Shown: one piece after another, positions 43,665-55,500 of the stretch
How the letters are laid out: each line of letters begins with the position of its first letter
How positions within the stretch are numbered: the first letter of the stretch is position 1
From: Girardinichthys multiradiatus
Taxonomy: Eukaryota; Chordata; Actinopteri; Cyprinodontiformes; Goodeidae
Assembly (NCBI RefSeq): GCF_021462225.1
Contig: NC_061805.1
Span: 48,153,360 to 48,217,359 of the forward strand
Reading direction: 5' to 3'
DNA length: 64,000 bases
Notes under the pieces: generated by a model
Seen by the model: only the letters and a program-made list of their open reading frames with translations
What the model was told of the DNA's origin: nothing
The model's database searches: none
Program-made: the position numbers and the translations under genes

Positions 43665-45170
43665 TATTTGAAGGAGCGGATTCACCATTTGAGTCTTACT
43701 AGCTCCTCTCTGGATTACCTTCCCTTTAAATCAATGAAGGAGGTTTTTACTACTGTTGGTCCTGTACTTGTAATACTTATGAATTCCTTAATTTAGGAAT
43801 TGTACCTAGTTCATTTAAACATGCGATTATGAGGCCTCTTCTTAAAAAGCCTCATGTTGATTCTTCACTTTTATCTAATTTTATACCGATTTCTCATTTA
43901 TGTTTTCTTTCAAAAAATTTTGAAAAAATTATTTTTATACAACTAGAATCAAATATTATTTTTGAAATATTTCAATCAGGTTTCAGATCGAGGCACAGTA
44001 CAGAGACCCCCTTATTGAAAATACATAATGACATTGCTATGTCTGTAGATAGTAAGTGCCCTCCTGGTTTTATTTGACCTTACAGCAGCTTTTGACACAG
44101 TGGTGCAATCTATCCTTTTGTCTCGTTTGAGACACTTTGTCGGTATTCATGGCACTGCACTGCAGTAGTTCACTTCTTATCTGACAGATAGAACATTCTC
44201 TGCCATGATTAACAATATATCCTCCTTTTGTGCTCCTCTTTTGTGTGGTGTACCACAAGGTTCCATTTTTACTCTTTTATTTTCCCTATATATGTTGCCA
44301 TTAGGGGAGGATATATCTGCGTACAAAGTGTCCTTTCACTGTTATGCAGATGATTTCCAAATCTATTTGTCTCTTAAACCAAGCATGACTAACGCGGTTT
44401 TATCTTTTGTAGACTGCATAACTGCTGTTAAACAGTTGCTAGGTGAAAATGTTTTATTTTTCAGCCATCAAAAGACTGAATGCATTTTATTTGGCAATAT
44501 TGCTACCACAGACATCTGTGCTCTGCCTTTTAAGTTAAATAAAACAGTTAGAAATCTGGGGGTAATATTTGACCAGGAGTGTAACTTTGATAAACAAATC
44601 AACTCTGTTGTCAAATCTGGCTTTTATCATCTGTATTTGCTGACTAAAGTAAATCGCACTGACTTATAGAAGGCCATTCATCCATTCGTCAGTTCTAGAA
44701 TTGATTACTTTAATGGACATTATATTGATGTACATAAGTCTTCCCTAAGAAGACTTCAGCTTGTCCAGAATGCAGCTGCCCGTCTTTTAACCAAACACCT
44801 CTAGAAGTGAGAACATTACCCTTGTCCTATTCTCTTTGCACTGGCTGCCTGTTCATTTTAGAATTGATTTTAAAATCTTAATGTTTACATTTAAAGTGTT
44901 AAATGGATTAGCCCCACCCTATTTATCTGAACTTTTAAGTCTTCCTGTGCATGGGAGATCTCCGAGGTCATCAAGTTACCTTTTATTAGATGTCCCAAGA
45001 ACTAGGTTAAAGCACTGGGGAGACCAGGTCTTTTCAAGGGCAGCACCCCGACTCTTGAACAACCTACCTTTAGATCTTCGTTTAACTTCTGACCAGAGAA
45101 TCTTTAAGTCTAAGCTTAAGACTTATCTTTTTAGACAGGCTTTTAATATCATGTTGTTGGACTACTTGTT
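43665..45170 (+). pseudogene. L2-like LINE, broken reverse transcriptase
   Basis: Successive frames give IMRPLLKKPHVDSSLLSNF, QSGFRSRHSTETPLL, LDLTAAFDTV, GVPQGSIFTLLFSLYMLPLG, CYADDFQIYL, LGVIFDQECNFDKQI, RIDYFNGHYIDVHKSSLRRL, then LHWLPVHFRIDFKILMFTFK and KLKTYLFRQAF. These are L2-clade RT motifs in correct order with the YADD centre intact. Frameshifts and stops near 43800, 44075, 44167, 44668 and 44803 make it non-functional. Confidence 0.85.
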
Positions 45171-46260
45171 TGCTGAATATTGGACCATTTGCACGTTGTT
45201 GGACGCCACTATCCCTTTCCAACGTCATCGGCCATTTTGTACCGCAGGATAGTCTGTCCTACAAAACCCAGCGGCCACTGCGGCTGATAAGACGGGGGCG
45301 TCGCAGCCCTGAGGCCACCATCAACTATATAACAGAGGATGAGAGGACCCACCATTTGCTTTTCAGCTGGAGACCGGACCAGCAACTGAAGCGCATCACT
45401 TCTGGAGAAGATTTCATTTATTCTCCTTCGTTGGTCAACGGAAAATTCATGAACGAGGTTTCTGGAATGAGAAGGCCAGAAATTTCACTTTGCCGATCGA
45501 AGACGTGAGCTTAACACGTAACCAAAACCACAGAGTTTCAAGGAGATGCAACTTTCCCTCTGTGCTCGGTTCTAGTCGACTGCTGATGGTCAGATCATAT
45601 TTTTCCTTTTTGCCCAGAAGGACAAAGGACGGAAATTGACCGCTCTTCCCGAAGTTAACTGTGGACGCATATTAACTTCCAACTTTCCCCTTCCTCTCTC
45701 TCAACTCTGCTCTGAAGGAAGACTTCAACAAAGTAAAACACATCCTTTCATTATTATTTTTCATTTCTTTATCTAGAAATAGCTTGGGCAGGTTAGAGGA
45801 ATTTTTAGTGCAATTAGAGTTGCCATTTAGAGTCTAATGTGTTCTGAATTGTATGTGCATGCCATTGTTTGGAAACTTGCTGGAACTTTCGGAGGCCGCC
45901 GTGTCTCGCAAGTGTCTTTACCGTGCAAACACCTGCACGCAGGTGCGCTGTGAAACTGAACTGTTATAATAACTTCATGGGGAAATTCACCATTTTCTTT
46001 GTCTTCAACTTTACTGCCTACTAGCTTGCCGCCAAAGGTTTTATAACCCTTTGTGTGCTCACCCCCGCCCAGAGTTGGGGGATGTTTTATGACTGTGCAT
46101 TTCATTGAGCTACACTTTCTGGTGGGCTGCGCTCCCAAAGCTTAATTATTCGATAATCATAATTCCAACAATGTAGTGGAATGGCATTTTCCTCATTTTC
46201 TTTATTTTATTTTTGTTCTTGGTGGTTGTTGTTAAGCACTTTATAAATCAATCAATCCCT
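45171..46260. other. L2 3' region with a possible ~0.9-kb insertion of unknown type
   Basis: The L2 3' end should follow soon after 45170; a likely L2 tail (GTTAAGCACTTTATAAATCA) appears only at 46232. The sequence between about 45250 and 46170 is GC-richer, starts TGTCCTACAAAA, has a TATA-like ACTATATAACAGAGG at 45325 and ends near CCAACA, compatible with a solo long terminal repeat. I found no matching target duplication. Confidence 0.35.
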
Positions 46261-47226
46261 ACTTCAACACACCTGAGGGGATGGGTCAAAATAAAGGGTG
46301 GATAAATAAATACAAACACAACAATTTCCAGATTCTTATTTGAATAAAAAAAATCTCTCTTTATGGGTTTGATTGTGAAGCTTTTTATTACATTAAAATA
46401 TGCAAAAGAAATAAAGGGGCCTTGTGGAAAAGTATGTCCACTTAGTTAAATCATTGGCCAAGATGAAGCTTCAGACTGAAGTCATATGAATGAATGTATG
46501 TAATTTATTAATATCTTACGGTCAGAGATAAAATTACTTGTGTCATTCCCACCATCTGTTTCAGTATCAGTGGCAAAAATTTAGCTTCTTTAAATTTCAA
46601 ACAAGTTTCCAAATGTGATTATTTGTAGAGTTGTGCTGCATTAAAATCTGTCAGTCAAAGATTAATATGGAAGCAACGGAGAGCTTTGATGTCTGGCGTG
46701 GTGTGCCTCCCATCTGGGAACACAAGGAAGGCTTTAAGTCCATTATCCACTCTTCCCAGTCCATTTGGAGCTGCCAGAGCCTGGGGGAGGACATAAAGGC
46801 AGCCCCCATCATCTTTCAGAGCTCTTATACCTTTAATTTGTTTAGACAAACAGCCCGAAACATGTTGGCCCCAACGGTGGATGAGCCTGGGGTCGCTGAG
46901 CAGGTTATGGCTCCTAGCTAAGACTCCTGGCTTGTGGAATGACAGATAACAAATCCTGTTTCCACCAAAAGAAATCTTTAAGTTCCATTTTAAACTTATG
47001 GAAAATTTCCAGCTGTCACACCAGTCTGTCCACATCTTCCTCTGGGAATCCTCTCTTTGATGTCGTCATATTTTTTTCCAAACAGCAGCAGCACCTCCAC
47101 CCTGATGGCATGCACGATATGAGGGAAAGAGTTTTTAAATGACGATGCAGCAGCAGCAGCAGCACCCCACTTAAATTAGAGGCTTTCTGCGCTACATACG
47201 CCTGCGTCGTGTGCAGCGTCTGCAGA
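46261..47226. other. between L2 element and cfap299 exon
   Basis: Probably includes cfap299 3' UTR. Contains a CAG run at 47147-47163. Overlapping frames at 46631-47035 on both strands show no recognisable protein. No gene called. Confidence 0.4.
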
Positions 47227-47319
47227 TCAGATCATTCTGACACTGTGGTCGTACAGCACGACATGGACGTAGAGGTCCGAGTGAAGGAGCTTCCTGCTGA
47301 AGTCCTTATTTGGGCTGGA
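47227..47319 (-). CDS. cfap299: probable last coding exon of cilia/flagella-associated protein 299
   Basis: Reading the minus strand from an acceptor ctctgtttggtttcag gives 30 residues, SSPNKDFSRKLLHSDLYVHV then VLYDHSVRMI, and a TGA at 47229-47227. The DLYVHVVLYDH segment resembles the conserved C-terminus of CFAP299 (C4orf22), a small protein linked to cilia and spermatogenesis. The position fits: in mammals CFAP299 sits beside BMP3, same strand, with its 3' end facing BMP3, as here. I looked for preceding exons on the minus strand up to 64000 and could not identify one, so they may lie further right. The short length and recall-based comparison limit certainty. Confidence 0.62.
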   Translation of the reverse strand, partial: SSPNKDFSRKLLHSDLYVHVVLYDHSVRMI

Positions 47320-48240
47320 CTGAAACCAAACAGAGGAGCAAGTTTAGAAAGGAAGAATATATGTTTCAAACTTGCATTGTTTGGCTAAATCACATCTGTT
47401 TAAGTTAATTCATAAACATGGGTTTTATGAGCATGGAGAACATTTTCAGCCTTGAAATATCAGACCATTTTTATTTAGACTGTTTCTGTTTCTCACAGGG
47501 CCAGAGAACCAAAAAATGACTGCAAGTAAAAAATGATGCTGCAAGTAATCCAGGTGGTGTATGTTCTTATCTGGGTTTGACTGAGAAACCATTTCTGAAA
47601 GAGAACTTTTTCAGTTAGAGTATAATTAGGAATTTTAAGTATAACTTTATTAGCTACTTTAACAAAGATAAGGCTGCTATGTGTCCATCATAAAAAAACT
47701 GAATATATTTTAAAAAAATCTACATTTATGAATTTTTCTGTAAATAACTGTCCAGGTCCTTTTAAAGAAATTCTTCATAAATACATCGGTCCTTTCCCAA
47801 AAGTGTGGAAGATTTTCTAATGTTCTGTAAATCTCTTTCAAACATTGGCAGATTTAATTTCACCTATTTAAATTTCCCGTTGTTCAGACATTCATTAACC
47901 AAATATTTCACAGACCAAATCTATTTGTCATTATACAAAAAATATCTAAAATGTTTAGTCAACATGCATTTATATTTTTAGGTATTTATGAATACAGATT
48001 TTTGAGGTGTTTTGTTCCATATTTTGCATTAGTTTTATTGCCTGTTTCAGGTTTTTTAAACTAACATTCATTCAAAGACTAACCCAAGAAATATTTTCAT
48101 GAACCTCTGTGGGCCAGTTGGATGCTGTTTAATTCTGTTATTTGTTTGCAGAATAAAAAATGCAATGAAACCACAATCTGTTACAGCAAATAGCTAGATT
48201 CAGTGGGCTCATTAGAATAAATCAATTTAAAATAGTAACT
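47320..48240. other. probable cfap299 intron
   Basis: AT-rich; nothing recognised. Confidence 0.4.
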
Positions 48241-48249
48241 CTTGAGCTG

Positions 48250-49385
48250 CTCCACATTTAGTTACATTACAGCCTTAAACTTCAATGTATTTTATTGGCT
48301 TTTTATGTTAGGAGACCAATGCAAAGTAGAGCAGGACTGTGAAGAGGAATACAAATAATACATTATCAGACTTTTGCCCTTAGAACATTTTTTAAGTGCA
48401 GTAACAGCTGCAATCATATCTAAGGATATGTTCTGGTCACATGAGACCATGACTGAACATTTTGGGCCACACACAGAATGCTGTTTGGCAGAAGAGTAAT
48501 ACTGCACACCATTCCCATGGTGAAACAAGGTGGCGGCAGCATCATGCTGTGGGAATGCTAATATTAAAGTGGAACTAAACCCCATGTCAAAAAATAACAC
48601 CGCCCCCAGATAAATTTTGAAAAATGCCATCAAACTGGGCGGTTCCAAGTGTAAGGGTGAGCAAAGGGGTTTATGCGGGGGGTTTTCAGGAGGACAAAGG
48701 AAAGTAGCAGCTAGCTTAGTTTGGTATATTGAAACATAAAGAGTGAGCAGATCGATTGATATTTTGAGGTGGAGGATTTTTCACCCCCTTTATCACAGGA
48801 AGTTAAGAGAGGCTTTATGGAACCTAGTGGGCCTGAGCCTTGTCATCTCTGAGTGAGATGGTTTTATACCCGAACGCAGGGGCTGCTACGTAAGCATGTA
48901 CCAAGCTGTACCGTTTGAACCAATAGGAAAATTAAATTGCAGTAACCACCGCTCAACCCAAAGAGGGCAGCACTAAGACCTTTTTAGAACAAATATTGCA
49001 GAATTAAATAAGTTTCCATGAAATTTTAAAAAATAGCACAGCAACATAACAATAGCACACCACTTTCTACAGCCTATTTGAAAAAAAAAAAAGTTGATTT
49101 AGAGTTTAGTTTCTCTTTTAGCAAGGACAGGGAAGCTGGTCAGAGTTAATGGAAAGGTTGACAACGCCAAAAACAGGCAAATTCTGAGAGAAAACCTGTT
49201 GGAGGTTGCAGAAGACTTGAGACTGGGGTGGAGGTTCATCTTCAAATAGTACCAAAAACTCTAAACATCCAGCCAGAGATGCAATGGAATGGTTTAGATC
49301 AAAGCATAGTCATGTGTTAGAATGGCCCAGTCAAAGCCCAGACTTTGACAGGGAATTTGTTGCACAATCTGAAAATTGATGTTCG
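48250..49385 (+). mobile_element. Tc1-like relic interrupted by a MITE
   Basis: GGTGGCGGCAGCATCATGCT up to 48555 and AGCAAGGACAGGGAAGCTGG from 49120 are adjacent parts of a fish Tc1 transposase gene. The following GAGAAAACCTGTTGGAGG, TTTAGATCAAAGCATA and AGAATGGCCCAGTCAAAGCC continue it. Frames are broken. Confidence 0.75.
48561..49120. mobile_element. ~0.56-kb MITE inserted in the Tc1 relic
   Basis: The ends are inverted: TTAAAGTGGAACTAAACCCC left, and revcomp of the right end CTAAAAGAGAAACTAAACTC. It contains no coding frame of note. The surrounding Tc1 gene gives an independent definition of both edges. Confidence 0.7.
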
Positions 49386-49440
49386 TAAAATGCTTTCCTT
49401 CCAATCTGGCTGAGTTTGGGCTGCTTTACAGACTCCGAAT

Positions 49441-49515
49441 CCATCCATCCATCCATCCATCCATCCATCCATCCATCCATCCATCCATCCATCCATCCAT
49501 CCATCCATCCATCCA
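49441..49515. repeat. CCAT tetranucleotide microsatellite
   Basis: 75 bp of perfect CCAT repeats, 18.75 units. On the minus strand it reads as WMDG repeats in an open frame, which is a by-product. Confidence 0.98.
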
Positions 49516-52500
49516 GACTTCCTGTGGAAGTGAGATGTGAAGCCACAAGCAGCTGGAAACATTTTCTGCTGGGACTCCCTCGATTGGTCAACCATTACAC
49601 TCAATTTACACATTTACCTCAAGCACTCCTGGGGGTGTCGTAATAAGTGAGGAGAGTTCAAAGCCGCTTCAGGAGAAACAGACAGCTAAAAATGACTTCA
49701 ACACCTTCTGGTAAATGACAGACCTCCATATTATCCGGAAACCACAATGTTTTATTAATACTCACATTATCTAAGCAAAGCTTTTCTTTCAGTTTTATTC
49801 AGCCAAACCAAATAAGTCACTGAGATAAGAGAACCCCTTCACCAACAAACCCACTTTTCTGGCTAGAAGAGAAGTGATCATGGTTTAACAAAGGCAGAAA
49901 AACAAAACCAACAAAACGAGGTTAGATTTACCCTGGGCTTTAAAGATTAAGCTGCAGATCAGCAGCCGCTGAGCAGCTTTGCAGCACAGACGGGGGTTAA
50001 AAGCTGGATGGTTCTGGGCTGCGCTGCGCTGTGCTTCTGGGCGCGCGGGTAGTTTGATGTCCCTGGTTTCCTGTGCCTTCCATCGGTTGTGTTTTTAATA
50101 GACGGCCTGGTCGGGCGGGGCTCGACCACAGCTAGAACACTGTGCTGCCATTTTGGCCTCAAAAACGCACTCCCCACAGCTCTGTCTGCAATTTCAAAAT
50201 AGTTCTGCCCCACCAACTACTTCCCTACCCCCCAGCAAAGAGGGAAGCAGGAGGGAAAATAAGAACCATCCCTATAGGCCATTATTCTTCCGAGGCCTCT
50301 GCCAGAATGAACGAAGGAAGCACCTGCCGCGACCCCTTGATCCTTCATTCTGTGTGCAGGTGAAAAGTAAATATGATTTCTTTATCGCTCTGGGCCAGTG
50401 GCACATTATAGGGCTTTTAATGCAACATGTATTAAATATAACACTGGCTTTAAGGACAATCTATGCCTGGAAGCAAACTGGATTTGATAAGGCTTTTTAC
50501 TTCCCAGAAACGTCTTTATGGCCATGCAGCAGGTGACTGGACCTGATTAACTTCCCCATTTGTCTGTCTGATGCCTAAAGCAAAGCAGCAGAACTCGAAC
50601 AGTACCAGAGACAATCCTTACCCAAGGATCTACATTCTGCATCTTTTTGTCCCTCCTGCTCTTGAAGAGAAGTCAGTTTGGGTGATCATAAATCACCTAA
50701 AGGTTGGGGCTGGAGTTGGGCCTAGACGCCTGTGTCTTCCAGTTGTAGTAGCTGTGAAGGAAATGGGGAGTACAGTCGTCATTTAAGTCATTTAAGAAGG
50801 TTTTGAAGGAAGATAAAAATGGCTGCCAGTATCAGTTAAGATGATAGTGAAGATTTTATGTGCACCTCTGCTAACTGACTATGACAGCATACTGAACAGT
50901 ACAGAGCATACTTTAATTTAGGACAGTGGATAAGGGCAGGCCAAAGGTAGAAGTGCCTGAACCCTAAAAACTTTCTTCAGCAAATCTGGAGGTGACATCT
51001 TTAGGAAACATGGGATAAAATCCAGTAAAGAACTGACAGCATCTATGCATTTTACCAACCTTCAGTTGATCAGCTACTGTATAGCAGGTTTTCAGCTAAT
51101 AGCTCATATTTTCTGTCTCTCAAACTGTTTGTTTGTCTTTTTCATAGATTTAGCTAAAGAAATTGGAATATACTGTCTCATTGAGACTGGCTGCTGGTAG
51201 CAAAAAGCCTAAAAACCCATTTAAAATTGGTTCTTTGTTAAGGTGTCTGTTAAGATCTGTCAATACATCAATGGTTCAGCAGTTGGGACCAGGTTTAGAA
51301 GTCCTTCGACATCTGTATGCTTCATATTTAAACAGCTTAAATAACATTCTACTGAAAATGGTCAGCTGCTAGACTGAAAAGAAGCCAATGCCAGAAGAAA
51401 AATGTTGGATGACCTTCAGAAATCCTGGAGAAATATTTATCAAACGTTTATCAGATGCAGTGAGAAATCAGCAGATGATCAAAACCAGCCAATGTTAAGC
51501 TTGACTTGCCCTGACTGGTGATTGTCGGGATGGAAATAAAGGCTGACAAGTTGTGCTAACAACAACGAGACAAGAGAGAAAGTTGCTCTGATTCTAGCTG
51601 AGTCTAGCTGTGTGTGTCACAGCTCGTCCTGGAAGTATTGGCAGAATTTTAGAAAAACCACAGGTAAGGTAAGGGTGTACTAACTTAACCAGGATTAGAA
51701 ATTCCACTGAACATGCTAACTGTGATAATTACTAATATACAATGTTAAACACATGATAGGCATGTATTAGTTTGTTGTCTTTGTTTAGAAATGGTGAAAT
51801 CCTGTTAAACTGCAGAGTTTCTGTCTGAATCAACAGATTTGATTAAATGTAAGATATAATTTAATATCTTGTGATGTGGTGCATTGTTTTACATTTTAAA
51901 GTGTGAAAAAAAAAATATATAACAAATGTAGGTATGCTGATTTAAGCTGTGTTCTGTACAAACGGCTGATGTCTCACAACCTGAAGGATTTTAATGTATT
52001 AGTAGAGTTTCCATGATGTAGTTCGGGCTGTTCTGGAGAAAATCAGTGTTTTTATTTACAAATATATTGTTAAGACAGTTAACATTATAATGTATCTGGA
52101 AAGTAGAAAGAAAGCATTATGGTGTTATTAATATCTTATAATCAAAATATGTTTCTGCAGATCAGAGCTTTACAAAAGGAGAGGTCAAAACATCTCTGTT
52201 TGGTGCATCTTTAGGATCTTTTTTCTTATTCATTTAGAGAAAGCCTGGCTCCGCTGAAGTGAAATCTAAGGTAATAGCTTTTGAACAGCACCGTATTAAA
52301 AAAAAACCCATTTTATTTTAATAGAATCACACTAAGACAGAATATTTTTGTTCTGGTTTACATGTTCAAGCTCCAACAGTATGCATATAAGGAGGTTGTT
52401 GTTAAGAGGAATCTGTCAATTTGAATAAAAAAGGGAAAAATGTCCCAGTAAAAATAATAGATTTTGCACATCTCTTTTAGATTTATCAGAAAGAAAAGAC

Positions 52501-55500
52501 AGATGGACCCAGAAAAAGAGGAGCTTTTTCCACAGAAAACGCAAATGCTGAGCAGCGAACATTAATCACTACTAAGGGATATTCATGTGCTGATTAAAAA
52601 GGGATCAAAAAGGAAAGGAAAACAGGCTGCAGAGTCAGATATTCTTTATCAGGGGCTGAAAGGTTGAAAACCTGTTTCCAATTTCATGTGCATGGCACCA
52701 AAGCCAGGGTGAAGCTGTAACTAATCAGCAAGTGAAACCAAAGAATGGTTTCACCTCCAGAATAAATGACTGATTAATTCTCAGCATCCGATTCAAACTC
52801 TCTCGGTTTTTAGGTTCTCTGGAGGAGCAATAATGTGCAATGTTCCTGTTTTTCTTGCGGTTTTCTTTTGCGTGTGGATTTGTCAGGCATCTATCTCCTG
52901 AAACATTTTGTGATTTTTAAATTTAAAGCTTTGTTTTTGTTCTGTTGAGTTAAAACAACCTCAACTTCACATGCTTCAGCCATGGAATTGGCCAATCTTC
53001 TGTCTTTGTTTACATGAAATATGATTCAGGTTTAGAGGTGAAAACATCTCATTATAGCAGGTTTTGAACTTTCTGTTGAGCTCTCTTTGGGTCTGGATTC
53101 TTTTCCTCTTGGCAGGTAATGAGAAACCTAAAGACACGAGTCTCCAAAATGTTTTTAACTGTGTTTAAAAAAAGGTAAATTTACATTAAAGGAGGTCAGA
53201 CAGAGGTAAAGAGCCCTGTCTGGTTATGATTTATTACACTGATTTAAGACAAATTAATGTATAAGAGATTTGTATCTGTGTTGCTGTTTTTTCTTTGTTC
53301 TGAAATTTTATATATTTTGTGCAGCAACAAGATGGAAACATTCCTACAGGATAAAACATGGAATCAATCCCTTTAATTTAAGTATAAAAGAATGTCTTAA
53401 ATCCTGTTTCTTAAGGATTCAGATGATATATTTTATGAACAAAGATAAAATCTTTCTATTTTTAATGAAAAATAAAAAAGGCTAACAACATTTAGCATTT
53501 TTCTTTTAAGCTTAGATTTATCATCAACATCTCAGCTTCATGATTTGTATAAACAAGAAAAGAAGTTGAATGTTTGAGAATCAAGGGTAGGTAGGTACTA
53601 ATTTGTCTCAACAAAATAATGTTATCTTCTCTTGTTCCATCAAGAAAATTCCTGCGTGGAAGCAGTAATACTTACTATATATCATTGTCAAAAATCTCTG
53701 TTTGCTGCCATGTTGACTGGGTTAGAAAATGCAATAAAATTCTAGATTACTGCATGTTGGCTCAGTTAGGATGGAGTCAAGTAAAAACATTAAACTTGAA
53801 ATCATGAACACAATCGACTTCTTAGCACAAAACTAGGCTGCATTTCTGTGAAAGAATGAGGACAGATTAGTGTGCCTGGAGTGAGCAACTTGCACACCCT
53901 TGCAGGTTTCACTACCTGCATGCAGGTAAATCTACCCTGGGCAGTACAATCACTAAACATGTTCCTGACAAACTTTACAAACAGAGCAAGCAATAAAACT
54001 GAACCTTAAATTAGGCTCTGAATGAAGCCTATTAAAGCCTATTGTTGCTGTAGTCCAACATTTTTGGAATCAACAAAAAATAAATCTGGTGAAAAATTGT
54101 AGTGTTTATTTTAGTGTTAATTTATTTATAGTGTTAATTTAACTATAACATGACTGGATCAGAGCAGTTTGGTTAAGACAGTTTATATATCACTTGATTT
54201 TAATTTGAATATGACTGTACTGGAATAAACTGTAATCACACTCATTCTGAGACATTTTGTACTGAAATGGACTGTAGGTGTTAAGGTTAGTATAGCGAAG
54301 GACTCCGGAAGGCAGACGAGCAGGCAGCATGACGGTGAATGAAATAATTTAATTAACAAAAACTTACCATTGAGGGTGATGGCAAAAACATACATGGGAA
54401 GGCTAGCAAAACAGGCTTGGCATGATCAAAAAGGACAGACATGAACAGAGACAGTGATCCAAAAAACAAGACATGAGTATGATCCAGAAAATGTTTCTGC
54501 GACGAATGACAGAACAGGTGTGTATTTATGGAGCGTGAACCAGGTGAAGCAAGAAGACAGATTAGCTAATTGCAGGGGAACCGAATAAAGTTGATTGACA
54601 GGACAAAATGTGGGTTCAGCAGAATTGAAATCCAAGGATAAAAACTAAAAGAAATACAACTAGAAAAACATGAAACTCAAGCATAACCAGATCCAAAAAC
54701 CTAACTTGACAAAACATGAACTAGAAGGCAAAAACTAAAGCATGACCAGGAAAATAATAAACAGAAGCATTATTCAAGAACTGTGAGAAACATATAAGAA
54801 AAAACCAGAAACCAAACAACCCCAAATCATAACAGTAGGTGAGTTGAAATTAAACTGTTTCTGAAATTATGTTTTCTGAATTTATAAATTAACTCAGCTG
54901 GAGTAAATATGGAGGAAAACCCCAAAGAAACTTCATGTTGTTCCAGGAAATGATGAGGAAAACCTACAGTTGTTTACAGCTGTAATCATGAATGAACTTA
55001 TGATGATTTTCTGTGTTTCTCATCACTTGGTGTTAACATCTTCACCAACCAAACTGTGCATGTCGGATGGGATTAATGAAGGAGATAAGCATTTTCTGGG
55101 AGCACGTCTGAGACAAACACTGTGTTGTTCGCGTCCTGGGACCATACATTACTCACTGCTGCCAGTTTTCTGCTGTGATATTTAAAATCTGAGTATTAGC
55201 AGATATACAATTATGTAAGAAAATCTCTAAATGTATTGTTTTATATTCTAGAAACTGTTTGGCCTGCTGTCATGGCATTTCCCCAGACTTTATTGAAAAA
55301 GGGAAATCTGCTGTAACATATAAAGCCTTTCCATAAATACTTATTTCCATCTGAGGCATCCAAGGATTTTCTCCAAGCAAAATGTTCAATTTTATAACTA
55401 CAAATTACAAGAAAGTATATGGTCCAAGAAATACATTACATATTCATGTAGCTTTCCAAAATCTCACAGACACACAGTAAGCAATTTTAGGAAATGTAAA

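Noticed and set aside
46631..47035. Overlapping ~100-codon frames on both strands near the cfap299 exon
   Set aside because: No similarity I can name and no splice context; probably 3' UTR or intergenic sequence.
49317..49613. Frame encoding WMDG repeats
   Set aside because: It is the translation of a CCAT microsatellite; no flanking protein similarity.
50153..50536. 127-codon plus-strand frame in the CpG-richer patch
   Set aside because: No recognisable domain, low-complexity Pro/Ser/Arg start, and overlapping open frames on the other strand.
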